Assembly: GCF_000220395.1 (NCBI RefSeq) | Contig: NW_004087019.1 | Coordinates: forward strand, 1-22,526 | Source of the DNA: Ichthyophthirius multifiliis | Taxonomy: Eukaryota; Ciliophora; Oligohymenophorea; Hymenostomatida | Reading direction: 5' to 3' | DNA: 22,526 bases | In this document: positions 11,216 to 20,391 of the stretch, piece by piece | How the letters are laid out: the number at the start of each line of letters is the position of its first letter | Position numbering within the stretch: the first letter of the stretch is position 1 | Translations under genes and position numbers: made by a program | Notes under the pieces: generated by a model | What the model saw: only the letters and a program-made list of their open reading frames with translations | Told to the model about the DNA's origin: nothing | The model's database searches: none

Positions 11216-11282
<67 letters not shown>

Positions 11283-11322
11283 TAATACTTTATCATTTAT
11301 ATAATATTTTTTTTTATTTTTT
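11041..11322. repeat. Convergent 3' spacer with (ATT)n microsatellite
   Basis: The 3' ends of DIS3 (+) and the Myb gene (-) face each other across this spacer. From about 11192 to 11281 it is ATT repeat, uninterrupted from about 11217 (some 21 units). A poly-A tract lies at 11140-11150. No gene is seen. On the minus strand the repeat would read as AAT codons, but it lies beyond the Myb TGA. Confidence 0.8.
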
Positions 11323-12189
11323 TCATTATTAAATTTAATTTTCTTAAATTTATTATAAACAATATTATTATTATTATTATTATTACATTTTTATTTCTTA
11401 ATTTTATTATTATCCTTATTATTAAAATTATTACTATTATTATTCTTTTAAATCTCTTTCAATTCTTTTAAAATACTTTTACATATGAGATCTTACTTAA
11501 ATTGGTTATTTGCTTCCTATATATTCTGATATTTTTTTTAAATCTAAAAATATTATTATATAATAAATAATTGTTTTTTTATATATTTAATACCTTTTTT
11601 TCCATATTTTTAAAGCGCTTCTTTAAATTTTATTTTTTCAGTATCTGTCCAAAAGACTTTTTTTTTTTCTTATTTTTTCTCTATTTCTAAATAAAAAAAT
11701 ATTAGATTATTTATCTTTTGTTTCATTTATAATTTTAAAAAACAAAATATAATAATTACATTTTTTTACAGGTATAGTATTTAAAAAATAATCTAAATAA
11801 TAATTTTAATCAATATTTTTTGAAATATTAAGTTAATTTATTTCCTAAAATTACTCTAATTATTGTTCAGATAATAATTCTCTCATTTCATATAATACTT
11901 CTCTACATTTATTATTTAAATCAGCATTTTCCATCATATTTATCATTCTATTTACTAATTCTTCTAAATATCTATTTTTTTAATTAAAATTATTAATATA
12001 TATTTATTTATTTTTTAAATACAATTATGCCTATTCGAAATTATCACTACATTACGCCAAATATGTTTCTGTAATTAATTTATTATTTTCATTTAAATAA
12101 TTTTATATTGTTGTTGAAACATTTGAATTTCCTTAAAAAGAATTTTAAAGATTTTAATTATTTGCAAAACTTTTATTATTTTCGTTCAT
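11323..12189 (-). CDS. Myb/SANT protein of the SHAQKYF type
   Basis: Probable DNA-binding transcription factor in the nucleus. ATG at 12189 (MNENNKSFANN); exons 12189-11760, 11686-11594 and 11543-11323; introns 11759-11687 (73 nt) and 11593-11544 (50 nt), both phase 1. The product is 247 residues. A single Myb-like repeat lies at about 154-202: VFWTDTEKIKFKEALQKYG, then LKKISEYIGSKQPIQ and VRSHMQKYFKRI. The last is the SHAQKYF signature with Met in place of Ala. The first Trp of the repeat is present; the second, usually Trp, is Leu (DLKKI). Residues 75-125 look like a coiled coil (YLEELVNRMINMMENADL). The C-terminus is Gln-rich, coded almost entirely by TAA, and ends at TGA 11325-11323. The second intron falls inside the repeat. 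In plants such single-repeat proteins include circadian regulators; no target can be inferred here. Confidence 0.88.
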
Positions 12190-12425
12190 TTTTTTATTTT
12201 TTTTTTAAAAAAAAAAAAAAACAAAACAAAAACAATATTTATTTATATATTGAAATTAATTTGTTTTTTATGAAAATTAATTATATAATATATATTTATA
12301 ATTAAATTATTTGAAAATTATTCTAATTTAAATAATTATTTTTTAAATTTTCAAATCGAAAATTAATAACTAATATTAATTACAAAAACCCTATTCTATA
12401 TACGTTTTACTTAAAAGATAAAATC
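12190..12425. promoter_or_regulatory. Spacer with T10/A15 junction and CAAAACAAAAAC motif
   Basis: The region lies between the 5' end of the Myb gene and the 3' end of the next minus-strand gene. A run of ten T (12197-12206) meets fifteen A (12207-12221), then CAAAACAAAAACAA (12222-12235). It is directly upstream of the Myb start. Long dA:dT tracts commonly exclude nucleosomes in eukaryotic promoters, so a promoter role is inferred. The rest is A/T-rich without a gene. Confidence 0.4.
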
Positions 12426-13457
12426 TCAACTTTTTGCAATAATAATTTCCTAATCCATCTAAGGTTCAAAATCTTTTAATAGACAATAGACATAGCAATT
12501 ATTCTTCCCATCTTCTAAAAGCGAATTTTTTTCCATTTCGAATTTACTTTTACATTAAACTTTTATCTACCCACTTAAAGGAATAAAAGGAGTTTAGTTT
12601 TAGTTTCTATAATCAACTGAAATATTCCTTTTTTTAAAAATCAGACTATTGTCTTTCTATAAAACCAAAGATTCATTAATATTATCATTATTTTACTAAT
12701 TATATTACCTTAAAGACTAAATCCAATAATTCTCCCTTTTATTTAATTAAATATATCCATTTTACTTTTCTTAAAGGAGTATTTTATTAATCTTAGTTTC
12801 CATTCTTTCCTAACTTTTTAAAAACACTGTAGTTTCCTTATCCCTATTGATTTTCTCACTAATTATTTTATTTATTTTATCCCATTTTTCTTTCTACTAA
12901 TCAATTGCCTAAAGTTAATTTTTCTATGATAACTAGTATAATTTCTAAGTATTTTTTAACTTATTTAACTCTTCTTACATATTTATTTTCATTTTTTCTT
13001 CTTTTTGTTTTAAGTTTTCGATTAATTATTCCTTACTTACATTCTAAAATCGGTTTTTATAAGACATTTTTTTCTTAAAAAAAGAAATTTTACTAGATTC
13101 TGTAGAATTACATTACTATTATTATTAGATTTTATTATATAACCACTTTTTTTAATTAATCCCTTATTACATATTTAAATACCATTCAGGTTTTCCTACT
13201 AATTTATATTATATTATTTTTCCTTGCTAATCAAATACATTGTATTCAGTAATACTTCTAAAATTTTGGTTATATTATTATTATTATTCGAATATATTTC
13301 TTTCTGGTTATATTAATGGAAAGAGAGGAGCTACTTTATGGATTAAATTATATTATGAATTCGATCGTTTTTATTTTTTTAATTATTAACTTTAATAAGT
13401 TTTTTTAATAGAAAATTCTTCATTATTTATAGTTTATTCTGTATATTATGTTTTCAT
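12426..13457 (-). CDS. Coiled-coil hypothetical protein, single exon
   Basis: I do not recognise the family. The frame is open without introns. The first in-frame ATG (13457, MKTQYTEQTINN) gives 343 residues and stops at TGA 12428-12426. The N-terminal ~130 residues are Gln/Asn-rich and include HKVAPLFPLIQPERNIFEQQ and YKLVGKPEWYLNMQQG. Residues about 140-215 form a likely coiled coil (KEQLIENLKQKEEKMKINMQ). The C-terminal part contains TPFIPLSGQIKVQCKSKFEM and ends EIIIAKS. A second ATG at 13067 (MSYKNRF) would remove 130 well-formed residues, so the longer form is preferred. The frame also stays open upstream of 13457 to beyond 13600 (ILENKNFNKQGKYLLKLV) but has no ATG there; a missed 5' exon is possible. 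Confidence 0.65.
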
Positions 13458-13713
13458 ATAAATATATTTTTTAAAATTATATTTATTATTAGAAATTGTA
13501 TTTATAACAAAAAAGATTTAAATATATTTAATTTTTACCAATTTTAATAAATATTTTCCTTGTTTATTGAAATTTTTATTTTCTAAAATGAACTAATAAA
13601 TCACATTTTTTTATTTTTATTAATCCAATTGAAAAAAAAAAAAACAATAATTTTAAATATTAACAAAAAATTAAAATAAATAAATAAAAAAATTAAATAA
13701 AATAAATAAAAAT
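13458..13713. promoter_or_regulatory. Divergent spacer between two gene starts
   Basis: The minus-strand coiled-coil gene and the plus-strand gene at 13714 start from opposite ends of this stretch. It carries an A13 run at 13632-13644 followed by A/T-rich sequence to the start context AAAATATGGC. The left part stays open in the frame of the minus-strand gene and may be its leader or an undetected exon. The promoter role is inferred from position only. Confidence 0.35.
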
Positions 13714-14708
13714 ATGGCAATTATATCAATTGTAAACATAAAAACTTCCAAATATAATGATTTTCGTAAACAATTCGAAAGTATATTGATAAAAGAGAAT
13801 CCTTTATTAAACATAAAGCAAGGTTATATTAATTATTAATACAAAAACCATTAGCCTGTTCAAAAAAGTATAATAATATTTGAATGTTCAGCTATAGAAA
13901 ATTTAAAGCAAATATTAGATACATTAAAAGACTAAAAAGCAAATTTATAAAAAATAAACGATGACCAACAAATAGAAATAGGAGTAAATTCAACCGAATT
14001 TAATTTATTAAATTTAGGTCAAAAGGAGATAGAATTTATCCAATCAAAATTTTAATAATAAATATTTGAATAAAAAGAAAATTCCTTAAAATTAAAATTT
14101 TCTTCCTGTTTATAATAAGCAAAAGCAATTGACTAAATAGTAGATGAAATAGAAAAAGAAATTAATATATAAGGCTGTTTTTAATATATTATAGAGTATT
14201 TTTTTTTATATTTTATTTAATAAATTAAAAAAAATAATAAAAAAAAAAAAGTTCATTTGAAAATAGTAAATAAGAAAATGATCAAATAAATAAATAAAAT
14301 GAAGATAATATTACTATTTTTAGCGAAAGTAAAATTAACAAAAAATATAATTTAAAATAAATTTTTATAGGTGAATAATAATTACCTTTATATAAAAATT
14401 TAGATTCAAAATTCGAATAATAATAGTAAAAATAAAAATAATAATAGTAAAAATAAAGATAATATGATTATGAATAAGATATTTAATATTAATATAACAT
14501 CAGAACTGGATTAACTCATTAAGAAGAACTTAATTTAAATTATAAAAGAAAACCTTAATAAGAAGATTAAGAAAAGAGTGAAATTTATGAATATGAATAA
14601 ATTGAAAAAAAAAAAAAATTTGATTTTTCCAGTTTAAGAAGACCTAAAATATAAATTGAATTTTTCTTAATTATTATCTTAATTATATTTCTTTTAAGAT
14701 TTAAATGA
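13714..14708 (+). CDS. Hypothetical protein with C-terminal tail anchor
   Basis: I do not recognise the family. ATG 13714 (MAIISIVNIKTSKYNDFRKQ) follows an A-rich leader. Exon 1 (13714-14195) encodes a helical, Glu/Lys/Gln-rich region such as SAIENLKQILDTLKDQKANL and ends QGCFQYIID. The intron at 14196-14251 (56 nt, GTATTT...AAAG) is phase 2. Exon 2 begins SFENSKQENDQ, has a Gln/Lys run coded by TAA/TAG, then RTGLTHQEELNLNYKRKP, a charged stretch, and ends with a short hydrophobic segment FFLIIILIIFLLRFK before TGA 14706-14708. The product is 312 residues. No signal peptide is seen, so a tail-anchored membrane protein facing the cytosol is the likely topology. Helices plus a tail anchor recall SNAREs, but I cannot identify a SNARE motif or its central Gln/Arg layer, so no function is assigned. 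Confidence 0.65.
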
Positions 14709-15342
14709 ATTATTAAAATATAATAAATTATTATATTTTATTATTAAAATAAAAACATATTAGATTATTATTATATAAAATAAAATTTATTTTTATTATA
14801 TTATAAATAAACAAATATATATTATTTTTATTTCCTTTTTTTATATTTATTTCTTATTATTATTGTATTTGTTTTATTATATAAAATTCTTATGGTTATA
14901 AAACTTTTATTTATTTAATTTATGTTTATTTTTAAAAATTTTTATATAAGAAATGATAAATAAATAATTTTTTAGATTTTTATAAATTAGAAACAATGTA
15001 TTTTTAAAATTAGATATTAAATAATAAAATTAACATAGAAAATATATAAAAATATATATTTATATATATATATATAGTTTTTTATATAAATATACGTAAA
15101 GTTATATCTTTTAAATATAAATTATTTCCCACTATTAACTTTATATAAATTATATGATATATTTATTATATATTATTAATTTTTTTTAAAAGTATAATAA
15201 TAAAATTTTTGTTAAGGTGATTTTAAACTGTCTATAATAAATAACTTTTCAATATAAATTATAATTTTTTTTTAATTTTTATTTTTGTTAAAAAAATATA
15301 TTTTGTCTAAACAATTTCTCTATATATTTATATAATTTTCTT
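14709..15342. other. AT-rich intergenic spacer, no gene seen
   Basis: The 3' ends of the tail-anchored gene (+) and the WD40 gene (-) converge here. Both strands were read with code 6. Only short low-complexity frames without coding-like composition appear. A (TA) run sits at about 15062-15075. Nothing else can be supported. Confidence 0.6.
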
Positions 15343-16838
15343 TCAAATTGCTTCAAAATATCCTAAAGTTCCATCCGAAACTCCATAAACAGCATAATTT
15401 TTTTTATTTGCCCAATCTATCGAAAATACTCCTTTTTTAATATTACTAGTAAGTGCGTCTATACACATATTATTACTATTTCTATCAAACAATCTGATTT
15501 AATTACTACCCGCTGAACCTGCAATTATAAAACTATCATCATATTTGGAAAACTAACAACTGTAAATAAAACTTTAAGAATCTTATTCATTTCCCAAATT
15601 TTCCCATTATAAATTTATAGATTTACTGGTTTTTCGAATATCCCATAATTACAATTACTTATCTTCTCTCCAAGAACCTGTTAAGACTAAATTATTTTTA
15701 AAATCTAAGGCATCTCCACATATTAAAGGCCCATATATATAATTTTAAGTAGAATTTGTCCTCATATCCCATATAAGAACATTTTAATCCCATCCTGCCT
15801 TTATTTTTATTTTATTTTTTTAATAATATAATATTTATATGTATATTTAATCTTATTTTTAAAAAATTAATACGGTCATAAGTGTATTATTATCTATGTA
15901 TTTAGAAGCATATATCCTATTTTTGTGAACTGGGCTATTTCCCACAACTAATTTTAGCAAGTATTTTATTCAAATTCATAAAGTCTTACTATAACTATCG
16001 GATCCTGCAGTAATAAACTTATATCCATCAGGCGAAATATCACAAGTATTTATATAATTTCCACTTTCAGTAAATTCTTTTAGTATTTTTTGAGTAGAAC
16101 ATTGCCAATATATACATTTCCCTTCTGAATAAGTTGATAATATATTATCTTTTTAAATAAGCTAAGGATTCCATCTTACACAAGTTACAGGTTAATTTGA
16201 GTTTTTATTTGTATCTTTTAATCTATAAGCAATTTATTCTTTTAATATTAATTAAAATTATATTATTATTTTTTATAAAAAAACTATACTTTTTAATTCT
16301 AAACATATATATATATATCCATCATCACATGCTATAGCGACATAAACATCACACATATCATAACGCAAAGAGAATATTTTATTATCAGGTGAACCAATAT
16401 TGTTAATCATTTTTTGATAAATATGCTTTTCTTAAAATATATTATTGGTTTATTCTATTTCTTTATTATCTTACATATATGAATCTTAACTTTTTTTGTT
16501 TATTCATATATATATATTTATTAATATAATAAAAAAAACATTTATTATTCGTTTAAATAATTTGTATTATTCATTATTGGGTTTTTATTTTTTTATTATG
16601 GCGATTATAATTCTTTTGAAATTTCTAATATAGATTCTTAACTTTAAAGCTTTTTTATACTTTTATTATTTATTTAAATATTCGTAGCACTTTATCCTTA
16701 AATTAATAATTTTTTTTTTTTATTTTGATATTTTTAAGATGTATTTTATTTTTGATCTGTTTTATTAAAATTTAAGTCTATTATATCAAATGTATTATGC
16801 TTTTAATATTATTAAAATTTATCTAAATCAGAGGACAT
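15343..16838 (-). CDS. WD40 repeat beta-propeller protein
   Basis: Scaffold-type protein with WD repeats; partners unknown. ATG 16838 (MSSDLDKFQQYQK); stop TGA 15345-15343; about 425 residues. Introns 16539-16490 (phase 2), 16289-16239 (phase 1), 15873-15799 (phase 0) and a doubtful 15989-15948. An Asn/Gln-rich N-terminus of about 140 residues precedes the propeller. Blades visible: ACDDGYIYI; PVTCVRWNPQ...EGKCIYWQC; ISPDGYKFITAGSDS; AGWDQNVLIWDMRT; LDFKNNLVLTGSWREDK with QLQLWDI; FSKYDDSFIIAGSAGSNQ with IRLFDRN; FSIDWANKKNYAVYGVSDG with LGYFEAI at the end. At 15948-15989 the open frame hits two TGA codons. Removing those 42 nt as a GTAAG...TTAG intron restores it, but the segment reads VRLYEFE in another frame, just what a WD blade needs. 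That blade is therefore uncertain. Confidence 0.88.
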
Positions 16839-17682
16839 ATTACTTAAACTTTTTCTTTAAATTTTTTATGTTATGTCTTTTATTTTATATTATTTTTTTA
16901 GATATAAATAAATACTAATTTTATTTATATATTTATACAATTTTTGACTGATTTTATGTATTAGTAATTTAAAGGAGATTTATATTATGAAGTATTTTAG
17001 TTCATTTGTACTTTATATTAAATTTTTGTTTTATTTTGTCAATTTAATTCAATAATAAAATAAAAATTATAAATAATAATTTTTATTATTTTGTATAATA
17101 AATTTTTAAAAATTAAATAGAAATTAATATTATCCAAACGAATAAAATAAAATAAAAATAATAATTATTTATTTTTATTTGTAATAAATATATATAATTT
17201 TATATTATTATTTAATTTAAAATATTTTTTAATTATTAATTTGATTTTGATTAATATGAGGTAAAAACATTTATAATTAAAATACAATATATATAATAAA
17301 CTATGATTATGAAAAAAAAAAATTGTTTTATAGTCAGTAAAAAAATAAAAATATAATAAGTATTAAATATAAGAAAATTATATAAAAATGTATATAAATA
17401 TATAATATTATGTTTAAAATACAAATTATAAAAGCTATATAAAAAAATTTAATTTTATGATTTTTTATAATATTTATACAAATTTACACAAAAAAATATA
17501 TATATTATGATATTTTTTAAAATTATAAGATTTGGTTATTTTTTATTAGAAATAAATAATATAGATTATATAAATACAATATATATATATAAATTTATAA
17601 ATATAAATATATATATATATATATATATTTATATTTAATATTTTTGATTCCAATAAAATTATTTATATAATTATATATTTTA
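16839..17682. other. Long AT-rich intergenic region, no gene seen
   Basis: About 840 bases between the start of the WD40 gene and the 3' end of the ataxin-3-like gene, both on the minus strand. It should contain the WD40 promoter near 16839-16900. Both strands were read with code 6; no frame has coding-like composition. TA-rich runs occur at 17580-17630. Only isolated low-complexity frames are present. Confidence 0.6.
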
Positions 17683-18687
17683 TCAAACTATTTTTACATG
17701 CAAAACTTAATTTAATTATATTCCCGCTTCAAATAAATGTACATTAAATTAATTATTGTATTAAACATTTGGCTTATTTGAATAAATAATAAATTATTAA
17801 TTATAACCTTTTTACCGTAATTGCCATTAAACAAACTAATAAAGATCTTCTAATGTAATCAATGGATCAAAATTATGATAAATTTTTTATTAATTCGGTA
17901 ACCAAATATTTAAGGGAAATCCAATATCAATTTTTTTGAAAAATTTCTCTTTTAGGCTTTCTTCCAAAGCATTTAAAATTAGAGGATCATTTTATTATTA
18001 TTATTATTATTTTTATTATTATCCTTGATTATAATTTTACACATATTTTTTTTTTTAATTCTATAAAGACAAATAAGAGCTTTCGTTTCGAATTTATTAG
18101 ATAATTTATTCTATTGTAAATAAAAATTATCCTTATCCCAATTTATTTTCTTAAATAATATTATTCTTAAATTATCCATCTATTAAAATTATTAATAAAA
18201 TTCCATTTTAATATGAATTATTAAGTAAATTTATTAATTCTATTTCAGAAATAATATGAGGAAAATCTTAATTTAGTGAATTTAAGTTAAACCACATTTT
18301 ATTAATTTTTCTTATAGAAAACCAATGATTAAGTAAATTTAATATTATCCCTTCTTCATTTTTCAAATTAATATTCAAATTCATTTTTGGATAAATAAAC
18401 TTACAATTTAACTAATGATTAACTTTTAATATATATTCAATAACTTATACTGAAAAGTTTCCTTAATCTGATACATTTTCCGATTCTCCAGCTACAAATT
18501 TTAGGAAATCCTCACTTTCTAAACCACCTTATTAATATATTAATTTTTCTTGTTTATCTAAATGTAAAGCAATTTATCCTAATGCTACTGCATTATAATA
18601 TGGATATTATAATAATGAATTTATGCAGTGTTATGCACATAGAAAATCTATTCCTTGTTTTTCCCAATAAATAATTTATTAATTCAT
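17683..18687 (-). CDS. ATXN3: Ataxin-3-like Josephin deubiquitinase with UIM and UBX-like domain
   Basis: Cysteine protease that trims ubiquitin chains, probably with the Cdc48/p97 pathway. Single exon, 334 residues, from ATG 18687 (MNQQIIYWEKQGIDFLCAQH) to TGA 17685-17683. The Josephin domain (about 1-175) has catalytic Cys17 in FLCAQHC, His121 in NHWFSIRK and Asn134 in WFNLNSL, plus GGLESEDFLKF and GNFSVQVIEYILKV. A Gln tract coded by TAA (about residues 221-232, three Q, one K, six Q) is followed directly by a UIM-like helix, PLILNALEESLKEK, with Ala240 and Ser244 in the right places. The C-terminus (about 257-334: LNIWLPNQQKIYHNF...LFEAGIQLNQVLHVKIV) resembles a UBX ubiquitin fold, though the usual FPR loop is not clear. 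UBX would recruit p97. From memory, Josephin plus UBX occurs in some protist homologues. The UBX call is less certain than Josephin. Confidence 0.9.
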
Positions 18688-18738
18688 TTTTTAATATTAA
18701 TAATTATTTAAATATATTTAAATGTTATAAATAATAAT

Positions 18739-18772
<34 letters not shown>

Positions 18773-19379
18773 CTATATTTTTATATAATTATATAATTAT
18801 ATATATATTTTTCTATATTCTTGCGGAATTATAATTTTCTTTTTTTTTATATATATATTAAATATGTAAAAAGATAATTTTTTCTCATTTTTTAAAAAAT
18901 TATTTAATAATTTTTATAATTTTTTTTTTATATATTCTATAAAATTATTTATAATCAATTATTTTTTTATAGAATAATTTTGATAAATAATATTTATAAT
19001 TATATATATATATTATATAATTATAATTATTCTAATAAATATATAAATGAAAACATAATATATTAATTTTTATGTTACATTTATTTATATATATTTAAAA
19101 CAAAAAAAATTAATTTAGCAAATTAAAAAGAATATTTTTTTGTAATTATTATTATTCATTTAAATGTATTTTAAATATATAAAAATATTTTTTTTTATTA
19201 TCAAATTATTATTTTATTTACTAAATTTTATTTTAAAATATTTTTTTTTTTATTTAAAAAATCAATATTTTTATTAATTTAATTATTTATTTTAATTTTT
19301 TTTTTTTTTTTTTTTAATAAAAATAATAAATAAAATAAAACATAACATAACATAACAAAAAGTAAAATTTTCAATTAAT
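18688..19379. promoter_or_regulatory. Divergent spacer with TA repeat, T20 run and CATAA triplet
   Basis: This spacer separates the starts of the ataxin-3-like gene (-) and the EF-hand gene (+), so both promoters should lie here. A (TA) run occupies about 18744-18770. A run of twenty T (19296-19315) is followed by A-rich sequence and three tandem CATAA units (19341-19355), some 25 bases before the EF-hand ATG. No gene is seen on either strand. The promoter roles are inferred. Confidence 0.4.
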
Positions 19380-20017
19380 ATGGGATGTTTTAATTCTAAA
19401 TAAAATGTATTAGTAAAAATAAAAACTAAAATGTTTTTTCTTTTCTTAATAAATAATATAAAAAAGGGTTTATCATAAGAACTAAGAGAAAAAGTGTTAT
19501 AAATTTTTAAAAAAATCGATGTAGATGGTTCATAGTCAATAGATAAAGCCGAAACAGCAAAATATTGGTTTTTTATATAAAAATTAATAATAAAATTATT
19601 AAATAAAAAATTAACATCATTTTAAAAAATAAAAAAGGAAATCAAACTTTGCAAAAATAAATACAAACGAATTATTTAGAGCCGTAGATTTTGATAATTC
19701 AGGTAAGATTACATAAGATGAATGGATGTGTTTTTGGGAAATAGTTAAAAAAAGTGGGCATACCGAAAAAGAAATTTAAGAAGAATTATAAAATTTACAA
19801 GATGGAAAAGCCTGGGTGAAATTTGCTAAAGTAGAATTATTTGTTTAACGAGATTTAAAAAAATAAAAAAGCACAATTTAATAAATTATGGATGTTGAAA
19901 AAAAGAAAGTCTATAAACAAAGTTAATATTTTTTTTTTATTTTTTAACAATTTTTTTTTTAAAAAATAAAATAAAATAAAAGATACTAATGAAAAAACTT
20001 AAAATAAAGATTAATGA
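19380..20017 (+). CDS. Small two-EF-hand calcium-binding protein with MGC N-terminus
   Basis: Calcium sensor, 150 residues. Exons 19380-19412, 19467-19567, 19638-19921 and 19983-20017; introns 19413-19466 (54 nt), 19568-19637 (70 nt) and 19922-19982 (61 nt), with phases 0, 2 and 1. The start MGCFNSKQ offers Gly2 for N-myristoylation and Cys3 for palmitoylation, so membrane or ciliary membrane attachment is plausible. EF loop 1 is residues 29-40 (DVDGSQSIDKAE) and loop 2 is 62-73 (DFDNSGKITQDE); both have acidic or polar ligands at 1, 3 and 5, Ile at 8 and Glu at 12, so both should bind calcium. A charged helical tail follows (KKSGHTEKEIQEELQNLQDG) and the end is Lys/Gln/Asn-rich, TGA 20015-20017. 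The first intron length is a multiple of three; retaining it would insert a hydrophobic stretch. The specific subfamily is not identified. Confidence 0.85.
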
Positions 20018-20391
20018 AATATGTGAGTATTTTTTTTCTTTTTTTATCTATATTTTTTGCTTAATATTATTTTATCTTATATGTTTGTATATTTATATAA
20101 TTATTGTTTAATATTATTTTTTTTATTTACTTTTTTTTTAAAAAAAAAAAAACAAAAAAACAAAACAAAAACAAAAACAAATGTTTTAAATTATTTAATT
20201 AATATATTTATTATTCATTTTTTTACAGTTTTTTACATGTTAATTTTATTCATTTTATATATAAAAATGCCTAAATTAATTTTATATTATAGAATTTTCA
20301 TAGAAATAATTCATTATTTTACATAAAACTATGTTTAAAAATAATTTAATTAAGTAATATTATTTAATTAAAAATAACAAAAAAAATTTAA
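20018..20391. promoter_or_regulatory. Spacer with T9/A13 junction and CAAAAC repeats
   Basis: This lies between two plus-strand genes. A T9 run (20131-20139) meets A13 (20140-20152), followed by C-separated A runs from 20153 to 20178 that include CAAAACAAAAACAA, the same 14 bases seen at 12222-12235. It lies about 215 bases before the next ATG. A promoter element for the downstream coiled-coil gene is the simplest guess. No gene is supported here; an open standard-code frame at 20057-20326 is low complexity. Confidence 0.4.

Noticed and set aside
12108-12305. A 65-codon plus-strand standard-code ORF across the Myb start
   Set aside because: It is antisense to Myb exon 1 and runs through the poly-A tract; no coding-like composition.
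16710-16721. A frameshift in the WD40 gene at the T12 run
   Set aside because: Rereading the reverse complement block by block showed one continuous frame through exon 1 that ends in the correct phase at 16540.
20057-20326. An 89-codon plus-strand ORF upstream of the coiled-coil gene
   Set aside because: It is low-complexity Phe/Leu/Ile/Lys sequence spanning the T/A junction, with spacer-like composition.
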